Assembly (NCBI GenBank): GCA_021647805.1
Contig: JAKITZ010000044.1
Coordinates: 1 to 12,989, forward strand
DNA: 12,989 bases
Origin: Robiginitomaculum sp.
GTDB lineage: Bacteria > Pseudomonadota > Alphaproteobacteria > Caulobacterales > Maricaulaceae
Reading direction: 5' to 3'
This document shows, piece by piece, positions 6,060 through 12,989 of this stretch (positions within the stretch are counted from its first letter, which is position 1; each line of letters begins with the position of its first letter). Made by a program: the position numbers and the translations under genes. The notes under the pieces were generated by a model. The model had not been told where the DNA came from, searched no databases, and was given only the letters and a program-made list of their open reading frames with translations.

Positions 6060-7184
6060 GTGCCTGTCGATCTAAACCAGAAATCTTTGGTCGAATTAAA
6101 TAAATTAGCAATTGATCTTGGCTTTGCCAAACCCGGCATAACTGCGGTCACGAAACCTTGGCCGCAAAGCGCATACTTACATGAGTTCTTGGATTTAGGG
6201 CATCATGGACAAATGCAATGGCTAGCCGATGAAGCCCACCGCCGCCAGCACCCAACAGATATGTGGAGCGAAGCTAGATCAGCAATAGTTTTGGGTTTTA
6301 ATTATGGGCCAGATCATGATCCCATGCAAAATATTACCCATAAATCACATGGCAATATTTCAGTTTATGCTAGAGGCCACGACTATCATGATTTGGTCAA
6401 AAAACGCCTAAAAAAACTTGCCAGCTGGTTGCACCAAGAAACCAAAAAGCCGTTGAAAGTTTTTGTCGATACCGCGCCATTGATGGAAAAACCCTTAGCT
6501 GCCAAAGCCGGTCTTGGTTGGCAGGGAAAACACACCAATTTGGTTTCTCGTGAATTTGGATCATGGTTGTTTTTAGGAGTGATTTTAACAGCCGCTGAGC
6601 TGCCGGCTAATACCCCATCAAATGATCATTGCGGTAGTTGCCAAGATTGCCTTGATATTTGTCCGACCAATGCCTTTACTTCCGCATACCAATTAGATGC
6701 CAGAGCTTGTATTTCATATCTGACCATTGAGCACAAAGGCCATATTGAGGTAAAATATCGCCAAGCTATTGGTAACCGGATTTATGGTTGTGATGATTGT
6801 CTGGCGATCTGCCCATGGAACAAATACGCCAAAACCGCCAGTGAGAGTAAACTACAAGCTAGACCAGAGCTAACCATGCCAATGCTGGCTGATCTTGCAG
6901 CATTAGACGATCAAGCTTTTCGCGAAGTGTTTACCGCCTCGCCGATAAAACGCACCGGACGAGATCGCTTTGTAAGAAACGTAATGATTGCCATTGGTAA
7001 TTCTGCTGACGTGGGGTTAATTCCATGTGCGACAATCGCTCTTACTGATAACTCGGAGCTAATAAGAGCCATGGCAGTTTGGGCATTGTCTAGGTTATTA
7101 CCTGCACCAGAATTTATAAAACTACGCCAACAATATCTTCCGAACGAAACCAACGAACAAGTAAAAATAGAATGGCTTCGGTGA
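6060..7184 (+). CDS. queG: tRNA epoxyqueuosine(34) reductase QueG
   Basis: QueG carries out the last step of queuosine synthesis in tRNA, reducing epoxyqueuosine at the wobble position with cobalamin and two 4Fe-4S clusters. The 374-residue protein has the expected order: VDTAPLMEKPLAAKAGLGWQ with the catalytic aspartate D137, the first ferredoxin-like motif C191-x2-C194-x2-C197-x3-C201-P, C217 in ARACISYLTIEH, the second motif C244-x2-C247-x3-C251-P, and a C-terminal HEAT-like part with RFVRNVMIAIGNS. All eight cluster cysteines are present. The start is GTG 6060, three bases after the GST stop, with GGA about 10 nt upstream, so translation is probably coupled. It converges on the TPR gene with a 3-bp gap. 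Activity implies that the cell makes or imports cobalamin. Confidence 0.96.
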   Translation: MPVDLNQKSLVELNKLAIDLGFAKPGITAVTKPWPQSAYLHEFLDLGHHGQMQWLADEAHRRQHPTDMWSEARSAIVLGFNYGPDHDPMQNITHKSHGNISVYARGHDYHDLVKKRLKKLASWLHQETKKPLKVFVDTAPLMEKPLAAKAGLGWQGKHTNLVSREFGSWLFLGVILTAAELPANTPSNDHCGSCQDCLDICPTNAFTSAYQLDARACISYLTIEHKGHIEVKYRQAIGNRIYGCDDCLAICPWNKYAKTASESKLQARPELTMPMLADLAALDDQAFREVFTASPIKRTGRDRFVRNVMIAIGNSADVGLIPCATIALTDNSELIRAMAVWALSRLLPAPEFIKLRQQYLPNETNEQVKIEWLR

Positions 7185-7187
7185 CTA

Positions 7188-7820
7188 TTACTGTGCAGCT
7201 AACCTTTTTGCTTCTCGCCAACTCCCGCGTAACAACAATACATCAAGTTCCGTAGGTGCCAGCCGCATTGCCCGCTTCACGTCAGAGCCAGCAGCATCAA
7301 GGCGCTGCAATTCAATCAAAATAGTTGCCCGTAAAGTCAGCGCCAGAACATGGTTGGGGTTTTGCTTTATTATAGAATCTAATTCCACAAGAGCTTGCTC
7401 TAACTCCCCTTGCCCTTCAAGGGCGCGTGCCTTGCCAAGCCGCAGTTCAATATTATTACTACTCAAAGAAGAGCCGGCCTCAAAGGAACTTATAGCTCGT
7501 TGATAGTCTCCTAATTGCAAAAAAGCCTCACCAGATTGATAAAAAATTTGCGACCTTAAGCCCTCGTTCAAATCAGGTGCATAGCCCAAATTTTCCAAAC
7601 GCTCCGCTGCTCTTTGCAGATCACCCAACCCCAGCAAAGCCGAAGCAATGCAGTGACGAGCCGCTGAACCGCCCTCTTCGGATTGCCAAGCCAGACCTTC
7701 TTCATAGGCAGCCAATGGTTGCTGCAAGACCAATTTCATACATTGGTCGTAACGTGTTTCTTGTGCCAGCACCGAGCTTGGTAAGGCTAATAAGATTAAT
7801 ATGACAAAACCACGCAACAT
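7188..7820 (-). CDS. Exported tetratricopeptide repeat protein
   Basis: The 210-residue product starts with a Sec signal peptide (MLRGFVILILLALPSSVLA, cleavage expected after A19 before QET). The mature part contains tandem TPR-like helix pairs at about 54-82, 88-121, 124-155 and 158-191, recognisable from ALLGLGDLQRAAERLE, AFLQLGDYQRAISSFE, ALEGQGELEQALVELD and ILIELQRLDAAGSDVKRA. Two cysteines of the mature chain (C27 in YDQCMKL and C57 in ARHCIAS) could form a disulfide in the periplasm. TPR proteins act as protein-binding scaffolds; the partner is unknown. GAGGGA lies just upstream of ATG 7820, with a spacing of about 6 nt. No obvious promoter was found in 7821-7906. It ends 3 bp from queG, tail to tail. 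Confidence 0.85.
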   Translation of the reverse strand: MLRGFVILILLALPSSVLAQETRYDQCMKLVLQQPLAAYEEGLAWQSEEGGSAARHCIASALLGLGDLQRAAERLENLGYAPDLNEGLRSQIFYQSGEAFLQLGDYQRAISSFEAGSSLSSNNIELRLGKARALEGQGELEQALVELDSIIKQNPNHVLALTLRATILIELQRLDAAGSDVKRAMRLAPTELDVLLLRGSWREAKRLAAQ

Positions 7821-7906
7821 AAACTTCCCTCTTCTTTGCTGTGCGAATTGTGCGCCTTGTTGCAGTCCCTAGCAAGTCAATATCCCAAATAGGGTAAATA
7901 AGCTGG

Positions 7907-8671
7907 TTATAGTTTAGTTTTAATACTTGCAGTTAACTCTTCCAATACGCCTTGTAAGCGCCGCAAATCAGTATTCCGTGACAGACTATGATCACCGTCT
8001 TTGATCAGTGAAAACACCACATCAGTGCTTTGCAATTTCGCCACCAATTTCATTGCATGTTGCCATGGCACGTCAGGATCTAGTTGTCCTTGTAAAATAC
8101 GTACCGACCCGGCAAACGAAATTTCTTCGTCCAGCAATAAGTGCTTATTACCATCTTCTATCAGATTTCTGGTAATTTCCACTTCCCCATAAGGCGATGG
8201 CTGCATCCAGTAACCCTGCTCTGTAATTTCGTCTCTTACCTGCTTATCAAATTTGTCCCACATCAGCTTTTGCGTAAAGTCTGCTGCTGGCGCAATCAAG
8301 GCCAGAGCTCGCACGCGCTCAGGTCTGGCCAATGCTGCCAGTAATGCCAGCCAACCACCCATTGACGAACCCAGCAAAACCACCGGTCCAGTAGTTAAAT
8401 TATCAATCACCTCAAGCGCATCACCAAGCCATTTTGATATTGTCCCATCAGCAAAATCCCCCGAAGAACGACCATGGCCAAAATAATCAAAGCGGATAAA
8501 TGAGCGATCATTTTCTCTTGCCCACTGATCAACAAACTTAGCTTTACTGCCGTTCATATCCGAACGAAACCCGCCGAGCCAAACCACACTTGGCCGAAGA
8601 CCAGAGGTAACAGAGTAGCAAATTGTTTCGCCGCTCGCAGTTTTGTGCTTTAGTACTTCTTCCACTGGCAA
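7907..8671 (-). CDS. Alpha/beta hydrolase, ABHD10-like
   Basis: This 254-residue serine hydrolase has the canonical order: WLGGFRSDMNGSKA (oxyanion region near 31-44), RFDYFGHGRSSGDF (60-73), the nucleophile elbow GSSMGG with S103, the acid D198 in GQLDPDVPW, and H228 in DGDHSLSR. The overall pattern is that of ABHD10, the mitochondrial thioesterase/esterase, whose bacterial homologues are common in alphaproteobacteria. Thioester or carboxylester hydrolysis is likely; the natural substrate is unknown. The listed start is TTG 8671 (codons TTG CCA GTG GAA). GTG 8665, two codons later, has AAGGA at a better spacing of about 9-10 nt, so the true product may be 252 residues. It is transcribed divergently from the glycosyltransferase across 60 bp. 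Confidence 0.87.
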   Translation of the reverse strand: MPVEEVLKHKTASGETICYSVTSGLRPSVVWLGGFRSDMNGSKAKFVDQWARENDRSFIRFDYFGHGRSSGDFADGTISKWLGDALEVIDNLTTGPVVLLGSSMGGWLALLAALARPERVRALALIAPAADFTQKLMWDKFDKQVRDEITEQGYWMQPSPYGEVEITRNLIEDGNKHLLLDEEISFAGSVRILQGQLDPDVPWQHAMKLVAKLQSTDVVFSLIKDGDHSLSRNTDLRRLQGVLEELTASIKTKL

Positions 8672-8683
8672 TTTTCCTTTAGA

Positions 8684-8703
8684 TTCTGAACTTAGGGTCA
8701 GAA
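8684..8703. promoter_or_regulatory. Dyad in the divergent hydrolase/glycosyltransferase region
   Basis: TTCTGA at 8684-8689 and TCAGAA at 8698-8703 are exact inverted repeats around 8 nt (ACTTAGGG), near the middle of the 60-bp gap between two divergent genes. A regulator-binding site serving both is possible, but 6-bp arms arise by chance fairly often in a gap this size. No convincing -10/-35 pair was found in either direction. Confidence 0.22.
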
Positions 8704-8731
8704 CATAACTATTAAATCCGGAACCACAAAC

Positions 8732-9868
8732 TTGAAAATTGTCCAGATCATACCTGAACTTGCTGCCGGTGGTGCTGAACGTACCACCTTGGATATAAGC
8801 CGTGCAATTATCGAAAGTGGCGGCAGCTCGTTAGTATTGGCCAAAGGCGGCAGACTGGTTGAGGAATTGCAAACAGACGGAGCAGCATTTTACTCACTGT
8901 CGCTGGACAGTAAAAACCCGCTGATTATGTGGAAAAACATTACCGCCATCGCCGAGCAAACCAAAAAATTCGACGGCGAAATAATCCATGCCAGATCCAG
9001 AGCGCCGGCATGGAGTGCGCTGGCAGCGGCCAGACGTTTGAACTTGCCGTTTGTAACCACCTATCATGGAACTTATAACTCAAGTTCTATCTTAAAAACA
9101 AAATACAATTCGATTATGACCAAGGGTGATCTGGTGATTGCCAATTCACATTTTGTTGCCGCCCATATTACCAAAGTCCACAATATTGATCCCAAAAAGA
9201 TACGAGTGATTCCCAGAGGAATTGACCTTGATGGCCTAAGACCTGAAACAATCAGCGATGACAGAAAATCACAGGTTTCCAGCAGGCTTGATATATCACT
9301 TAACAAGGATATTCCGCTGATCATGATGCCCGGCCGCCTGACCAGATGGAAAGGACAGTTGGTAATGGTAAAAGCCATGGATATTTTGCGGCAACGAAAC
9401 ATTGTGGCACACCTTGTCATGCCCGGAGATGCCCAAGGACGAGATGACTATAAAACCGAGCTACAAAACCTTATCGCCAAATTGGCCTTACAAAGTTCTG
9501 TCTGTCTTGCAGGACATATAACAGATATGCCGGCAGTTTATGCAATTTCAGATATTGTAGTCTCCGCCAGTATTGAACCAGAAGCATTTGGCCGGGTGGC
9601 AGTTGAGGGACAAGCCGCGGCAAAACCGGTTATCGCTACCGCGCATGGCGGATCATTAGAAACCGTACAAGATCAAAAGACTGGCTTGTTGGTGGATATT
9701 GCTGATCCGATTGCAATGGCTGAAGCCTTGCAAAGAATTTTGGCCTTAACGGCGCGCCAACAAAAAGAATGGGGCAGAAAAGGACAAAAATGGGTGGCGC
9801 AGCAATACTCAAGAGAGCAAATGTGCGCATCAACATTAGCGGTTTACCACGAACTATTAAAAAAATAA
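8732..9868 (+). CDS. Glycosyltransferase family 4 protein
   Basis: A 378-residue GT-B fold enzyme that transfers a sugar from a nucleotide donor. The N-terminal domain begins with the glycine-rich acceptor loop AAGGAERTTLDISRA (11-25) and includes HARSRAPAW and TYHGTY. The C-terminal donor domain has PGRLTRWKGQ with R202 and K207, the LAGHITDMPAVYAISD stretch, and the E-x7-E motif E284...E292 in EPEAFGRVAVE, typical of GT4 retaining enzymes. No signal peptide or membrane segment is present, so it acts in the cytoplasm, perhaps on a lipid-linked or envelope glycan. The frame opens after a TAG upstream and has no ATG or GTG before TTG 8732; GGAA at 8720-8723 gives an 8-nt spacer. No other polysaccharide genes adjoin it, and acceptor and sugar are unknown. 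Confidence 0.9.
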   Translation: MKIVQIIPELAAGGAERTTLDISRAIIESGGSSLVLAKGGRLVEELQTDGAAFYSLSLDSKNPLIMWKNITAIAEQTKKFDGEIIHARSRAPAWSALAAARRLNLPFVTTYHGTYNSSSILKTKYNSIMTKGDLVIANSHFVAAHITKVHNIDPKKIRVIPRGIDLDGLRPETISDDRKSQVSSRLDISLNKDIPLIMMPGRLTRWKGQLVMVKAMDILRQRNIVAHLVMPGDAQGRDDYKTELQNLIAKLALQSSVCLAGHITDMPAVYAISDIVVSASIEPEAFGRVAVEGQAAAKPVIATAHGGSLETVQDQKTGLLVDIADPIAMAEALQRILALTARQQKEWGRKGQKWVAQQYSREQMCASTLAVYHELLKK

Positions 9869-9873
9869 TCTGC

Positions 9874-10623
9874 TTAAAACGGATAGGCCACTGAAATTCC
9901 AGCATCAACAGTTAGCTCAATTCCGGTAATTGCAGCAGCATTTTCACTAGCAAGAAACAAGCAGGCATTGGCAATATCTTGCGGTTGCACCAGTTTTCTT
10001 AACGGGCTGACTTTTTTCCATTTTTGCACTCCATCTGGCCAATCATCATCGAGGCTTTCCCGCCAGACCAAGCCCGGCGATACTGTATTGACGCGTATGC
10101 CCGATGCACCAAATTCTGCTGCAAGATTACGCGACAAGGCCAACATTCCAGCTTTGGCGGCACAGTAATGAACGATCTGCTCGGAAGAAATCGAGGCGGA
10201 AATCGAGGCAATATTGACAATTGCACCAACGCAAGTATTTGCCGTCCATATTTTTATGGCTTCGCGGGAACATAAGAATGCTGAACGCAAGTTTATCGCT
10301 TGCACCTTGTCCCAATCATCAGCACTGGTTTGTAAAGTATCGGCCATCGGAAATGCACCAGCATTGTTAATCAAAATATCAGGCGGTGAGCGCATGGCGG
10401 CAAAAGCCTCGCAGACTTGCAGCTCATCAGCCACATCAAAGCCAGATAAATCAGCGCGTCCCCCGCTTTTTATGATCTTACTTTGCAAAGTTTCTGCGGC
10501 CTTGGCGTTGGAGCCATAACCCAAAATAACTTCTGCTCCAGCCGCCGCAAAAGCTTCGGCAATATGTGCGCCAATGCCGCCACTTGCTCCGGTAACAAGA
10601 ACAGTTTTTCCAGTAAAATCCAT
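9874..10623 (-). CDS. Classical SDR family oxidoreductase (FabG-like)
   Basis: A 249-residue NAD(P)(H)-dependent oxidoreductase with all classical SDR marks: cofactor loop TGASGGIG at 11-18, NNAG at 86-89, N111, catalytic S140 in NIASIS, Y153 and K157 in HYCAAKAG, and PG at 183-184 after VNTVS. GYGSNAKAAETLQ after the second beta strand, with no acidic residue at its end, hints at NADPH use, which is inference. Similar proteins act as 3-oxoacyl-ACP reductases or sugar/alcohol dehydrogenases; the specific reaction cannot be assigned. Its ATG overlaps the cupin stop (TAATG), so the pair is translationally coupled. It meets the glycosyltransferase gene tail to tail with 5 bp between the stops. 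Confidence 0.92.
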   Translation of the reverse strand: MDFTGKTVLVTGASGGIGAHIAEAFAAAGAEVILGYGSNAKAAETLQSKIIKSGGRADLSGFDVADELQVCEAFAAMRSPPDILINNAGAFPMADTLQTSADDWDKVQAINLRSAFLCSREAIKIWTANTCVGAIVNIASISASISSEQIVHYCAAKAGMLALSRNLAAEFGASGIRVNTVSPGLVWRESLDDDWPDGVQKWKKVSPLRKLVQPQDIANACLFLASENAAAITGIELTVDAGISVAYPF

Positions 10624-11102
10624 TACAGTTTTCCAGTTAGTTTTTTAATCTGTTTAACAAAATCAGGGTATTGTTGCTGCAATAAATCTCGATCAGCAGC
10701 TTGATAATCGCTGTCCATATAGCCGGGGGTCATAGTTGTGCCCAGCAAGGCAAATTTACCACCGTCGCACAAATATGAGCCGTGCCAGCATTGTGCTGGA
10801 ACCATTGTTTGAACTTCCTGCCCTGAAAAAACATCAGAGCCTAAAAGCAATTCTTTGCCTGATCCATTTGGCTGCAAAACCAACATTTGCACCGGATCAC
10901 CAAGGTAAAAATGATAGGTCTCGGCAATTGGTAAATAATGCAAAGCTGAACGCGGTTGTTCCGCAGTCAATAAATAATAAATCACCGAAAAAACGGCTCG
11001 CCCGTTTTTCTCATGTGCGCCTTCATGGGTGCGTCTAAAATACCCACCCTCACCGGGCAGTGGTTTCAAATCGAGCAGAGATATTAGATCATTAGCTTGC
11101 AT
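10623..11102 (-). CDS. Cupin domain-containing protein (DUF985 / Cupin_5)
   Basis: The 159-residue product fits the single-domain DUF985 cupins: the N-terminal LKPLPGEGGYFRRTHEG (12-28), SVIYYLL (39-45), the core E61-T-Y-H64-F-Y with LGDPVQMLVL, TMVPAQCWHGSY (W106, H107) on the second cupin motif, and the C-terminal FALLGTTMTPGYMDSDY. These proteins form a small beta-barrel resembling sugar-epimerase or isomerase cupins; yeast YML079W is a structural relative without a firm function. Coupling to the SDR downstream suggests that the two act on the same metabolite, possibly a sugar or keto acid. It is transcribed divergently from the ThDP enzyme gene across 66 bp. ATG 11102 is the start that gives the normal family N-terminus. 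Confidence 0.9.
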   Translation of the reverse strand: MQANDLISLLDLKPLPGEGGYFRRTHEGAHEKNGRAVFSVIYYLLTAEQPRSALHYLPIAETYHFYLGDPVQMLVLQPNGSGKELLLGSDVFSGQEVQTMVPAQCWHGSYLCDGGKFALLGTTMTPGYMDSDYQAADRDLLQQQYPDFVKQIKKLTGKL

Positions 11103-11168
11103 GGTTGAATAGTACAGCTAGACCAAATGGCTTCAAGCCCCTAACATTCAAACAAAAGGGAGAATTTT

Positions 11169-12719
11169 ATGTTTGCAGCTGAAAGTCTGGTTAAAACTCT
11201 ATTGGCACAAGATGTCGAAGTTTGTTTCACCAACCCGGGAACCTCGGAAATGCATATGGTGGCAGCGTTGGATCGCAACCCGGACATGCGGGCGATCTTG
11301 TGCTTATTCGAGGGAGTGGCCTCTGGTGCGGCTGATGGCTATGCGCGAATGAGCGGTAAGCCAGCTAGTACTTTACTACATTTAGGCCCCGGATTGGCCA
11401 ATGCTCTGGCAAACTTTCATAATGCAAAACGTGCCAAAGTGCCGGTGGTTAACATTGTTGGCGATCACTCCCGTGATCATGTGAAACTTGATGCACCTTT
11501 GACCTCGGACATTGTCGGGTTTTGCTCAACCGTTTCCAGATGGACTGGAACCGTAACCGAACCGGAACAAATTTCAGCTATGGCGGTTGAAGCGGTTAGG
11601 CAAAGCTATGGCCCTGAACCGGGTATCGCCAGTTTGATCTTACCGGCTGATTGCGCTTGGTCAGAAATAGAACCAGAAGTGATCGAAAAAACGGATTTTC
11701 CTGCACGGCACCAAGTTCCAAACGACAAAATTACGGCTATTGCTGACAGGATTAAATCGGCAAAAAATCCGATCCTGTACCTTGGTGATATTGCTTGTCA
11801 TGCAGACGGAATAGCGGCGGCTGGTAGAATTGCAACAAAACTTGATTGTCGTGTGATATTTGAAACTTTTGCTGCGCGTATTTCTCGTGGCAGTAATCAT
11901 TTCAGCGCGCAGAGACTAAACTATTTTGGCGAAAGCGCGCTCGAGGACATGAAAGACTGCGATTTGTTAGTGATTGCCGGATCGAAAGCTCCAGTGTCAT
12001 TTTTTGCTTATCCGGGAATTGATTCGGTACTAACTCCGCCCGGTGCAGAAGTTGTAGTTCTAGCCGATATGAAAACTGATAGCGCCAAGGCATTGGCTGA
12101 TCTTGCAGATGCTCTGGACGCAACCATCGCGCCTAAACTACAGCCAAGGTCACAAGCTCCAGAGCTGGATCGGGAGCAACCATTAAACCCCGGCTTTGTT
12201 GGCTTGTCTTTATTACGGCACATGCAAGATGGCTCGGTAATATGTGATGATGCCACCACTTCGGGCATGGGGGTATTTCCATGGCTAGAGAACGGCCCGG
12301 ATCACGACTGGTTGTGCCTTACTGGCGGGGCCATTGGCATGGGAATGCCGATGGCTGTTGGTGCAGCTATCGCCCGTCCTGATGATCAGGTTTTTGCATT
12401 ATGCGGCGATGGCGCAGCGGCTTATACCTGTCAGGCATTATGGACGCAGGCTCGGGAAAAACAAAACATCATTAATGTGGTTTTTGCCAATCACTCATAC
12501 CTGATATTGAATTTTGAATTGGCGCGTGTTGGCGCCGGCGACCCCGGCCCCGCAGCACAAGCCATGCTTGACCTCTCCAATCCGAAAATGGACTGGGTGG
12601 CGATAGGAACCGGCTTTGGTGTGCCATCAGTTAGCACTAAAACTGCCGGTGAATTTGATGATGCACTGGTTTACGCGCTGGCTACACCGGGGCCACATTT
12701 AATTGTTGCAGAGATATAA
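11169..12719 (+). CDS. Acetolactate synthase large subunit-like ThDP-dependent enzyme
   Basis: This 516-residue ThDP enzyme has the three-domain layout of acetolactate synthase, benzoylformate decarboxylase and related enzymes. The pyrimidine-binding domain (about 1-165) starts with NPGTSEMHMV and contains the cofactor-activating glutamate E48 in LFEGVASGAADGYAR. The central domain (about 185-325) is shortened and of Rossmann type. The pyrophosphate-binding domain holds GGAIGMGMPMAVGAA and the metal motif G413-D414-G415 running to N441 in FANHSYLILNFE. It is shorter than biosynthetic IlvB (usually about 560-590) and has no ilvH beside it, so a catabolic decarboxylase or carboligase is more likely than branched-chain amino acid synthesis. 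AGGGAGA at 11157-11163 with a 5-nt spacer fixes ATG 11169. A GMC oxidoreductase gene follows on the same strand. Confidence 0.9.
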   Translation: MFAAESLVKTLLAQDVEVCFTNPGTSEMHMVAALDRNPDMRAILCLFEGVASGAADGYARMSGKPASTLLHLGPGLANALANFHNAKRAKVPVVNIVGDHSRDHVKLDAPLTSDIVGFCSTVSRWTGTVTEPEQISAMAVEAVRQSYGPEPGIASLILPADCAWSEIEPEVIEKTDFPARHQVPNDKITAIADRIKSAKNPILYLGDIACHADGIAAAGRIATKLDCRVIFETFAARISRGSNHFSAQRLNYFGESALEDMKDCDLLVIAGSKAPVSFFAYPGIDSVLTPPGAEVVVLADMKTDSAKALADLADALDATIAPKLQPRSQAPELDREQPLNPGFVGLSLLRHMQDGSVICDDATTSGMGVFPWLENGPDHDWLCLTGGAIGMGMPMAVGAAIARPDDQVFALCGDGAAAYTCQALWTQAREKQNIINVVFANHSYLILNFELARVGAGDPGPAAQAMLDLSNPKMDWVAIGTGFGVPSVSTKTAGEFDDALVYALATPGPHLIVAEI

Positions 12720-12725
12720 ATACAA

Positions 12726-12770
12726 GCATTTCTATGAAAAGTGGAAACCGGTTTTCAGGCAAAGAAATGC
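12726..12770 (+). other. Long imperfect hairpin in the ThDP enzyme-GMC oxidoreductase gap
   Basis: GCATTTCT (12726-12733) pairs exactly with AGAAATGC (12763-12770); after an internal loop, TGAAAA (12735-12740) pairs with TTTTCA (12752-12757), leaving an 11-nt loop. The loop and inner arm contain the 10-bp palindrome AAACCGGTTT (12745-12754), of the kind bound by LacI-type regulators. No T-run follows, so it is not an ordinary intrinsic terminator. It could be an mRNA stabiliser or processing site within an operon, a partial attenuator, or a DNA operator. Confidence 0.5.
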
Positions 12771-12800
12771 GACTACTAAAATCATTTCAGGAGCTTAAAA

Positions 12801-12989
12801 ATGGAATTTGATTACATCATAATTGGTGCCGGTTCAGCAGGTTGTGTGTTGGCAAATCGATTATCGGCCAATTCAAAAAACAAGATATTACTGCTAGAAG
12901 CTGGCGGTGAAGATAAATCACCGATGATCCACATGCCGGCTGGTTTTATGAAACTATTATATGACCCCAAAAACAACTGGATGTATGAT
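12801..12989 (+). CDS. GMC family oxidoreductase, N-terminal part (runs off the right edge)
   Basis: Only the first 63 codons are in the window. They encode an FAD-binding start: MEFDYIIIGAGSAGC with the G9-x-G11-x-x-G14 dinucleotide loop, then NRLSAN, and LLLEAGG with E33, which would bind the adenosine ribose. HMPAGFMKLLYDPKNNW follows, matching GMC enzymes such as choline or alcohol dehydrogenases. These flavoenzymes oxidise alcohols to aldehydes. AGGAG at 12789-12793 with a 7-nt spacer gives a strong start at ATG 12801. It lies 81 bp after the ThDP enzyme and is probably co-transcribed, which suggests linked oxidation and C-C bond chemistry on one substrate. The substrate cannot be inferred from this fragment. 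Confidence 0.92.
   Translation, partial: MEFDYIIIGAGSAGCVLANRLSANSKNKILLLEAGGEDKSPMIHMPAGFMKLLYDPKNNWMYD

Noticed and set aside
11129..11139. GGCTT-C-AAGCC near the midpoint of the divergent cupin/ThDP gap
   Set aside because: Five-base arms with a one-base centre are within chance expectation, and no associated promoter could be placed.
11169..12719. Biosynthetic ilvB
   Set aside because: It is shorter than typical IlvB, has no ilvH partner, and lies next to catabolic-type genes; the symbol was therefore left blank.
12726..12770. Intrinsic terminator after the ThDP enzyme gene
   Set aside because: The hairpin has no following T-run, and a strong ribosome-binding site and gene start follow within 31 bp, which favours continued transcription.

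Overview
The window looks like a compact stretch of an alphaproteobacterial chromosome. The main grounds are an NDUFA9-type complex I-associated reductase gene close to an undecaprenyl-pyrophosphate phosphatase gene, an ABHD10-like hydrolase, and a fieF-GST-queG run, all of which I associate with Alphaproteobacteria. Genes are packed tightly: ATGA and TAATG overlaps join neighbours on the same strand, and three tail-to-tail gene pairs are separated by -19, +3 and +5 bp. G+C is moderate, and lower in the left 1.5 kb in the lines I counted. No rRNA, tRNA, CRISPR array, complete insertion sequence or phage gene was recognised. The taxonomic call is inference; no search was run.

Left part (1-1520): bases 1-240 hold no recognised gene. 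Bases 241-1152 form one continuous reading frame broken only by TAG at 406 and TGA at 778. Read through, it would be a membrane-anchored protein of about 300 residues, so it looks like a decaying gene, although the ribosome-binding site and GTG at 398-411 leave a three-small-ORF reading possible. An intact DUF1801 gene overlaps its end.

Middle (1626-7184): an NDUFA9-like NAD(P)-binding gene (+) converges on a CPBP/CAAX-type membrane protease gene and uppP (both -). The protease gene has a perfect TATAAT overlapping a 9+9 bp palindrome just before its start codon. Divergent from uppP is a tight operon of a FieF-like metal exporter, a glutathione S-transferase-like protein and the epoxyqueuosine reductase QueG (cobalamin and two 4Fe-4S clusters).

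Right part (7188-12989): a secreted TPR protein (-) and an ABHD10-like serine hydrolase (-) are followed by a divergent GT4 glycosyltransferase (+). Then comes a translationally coupled cupin (DUF985)-SDR pair (-), divergent from an acetolactate-synthase-like ThDP enzyme (+). That gene is followed across an 80-bp gap, containing a long imperfect hairpin, by the start of a GMC oxidoreductase gene that runs off the right edge. The last two may form a small oxidation/C-C lyase catabolic unit; their substrates cannot be read from the sequence.

I did not find a convincing new multi-gene system. The most notable points are the two-stop collinear frame at 241-1152, the palindrome on the protease promoter at 3462-3485, and the hairpin with an embedded AAACCGGTTT at 12726-12770.
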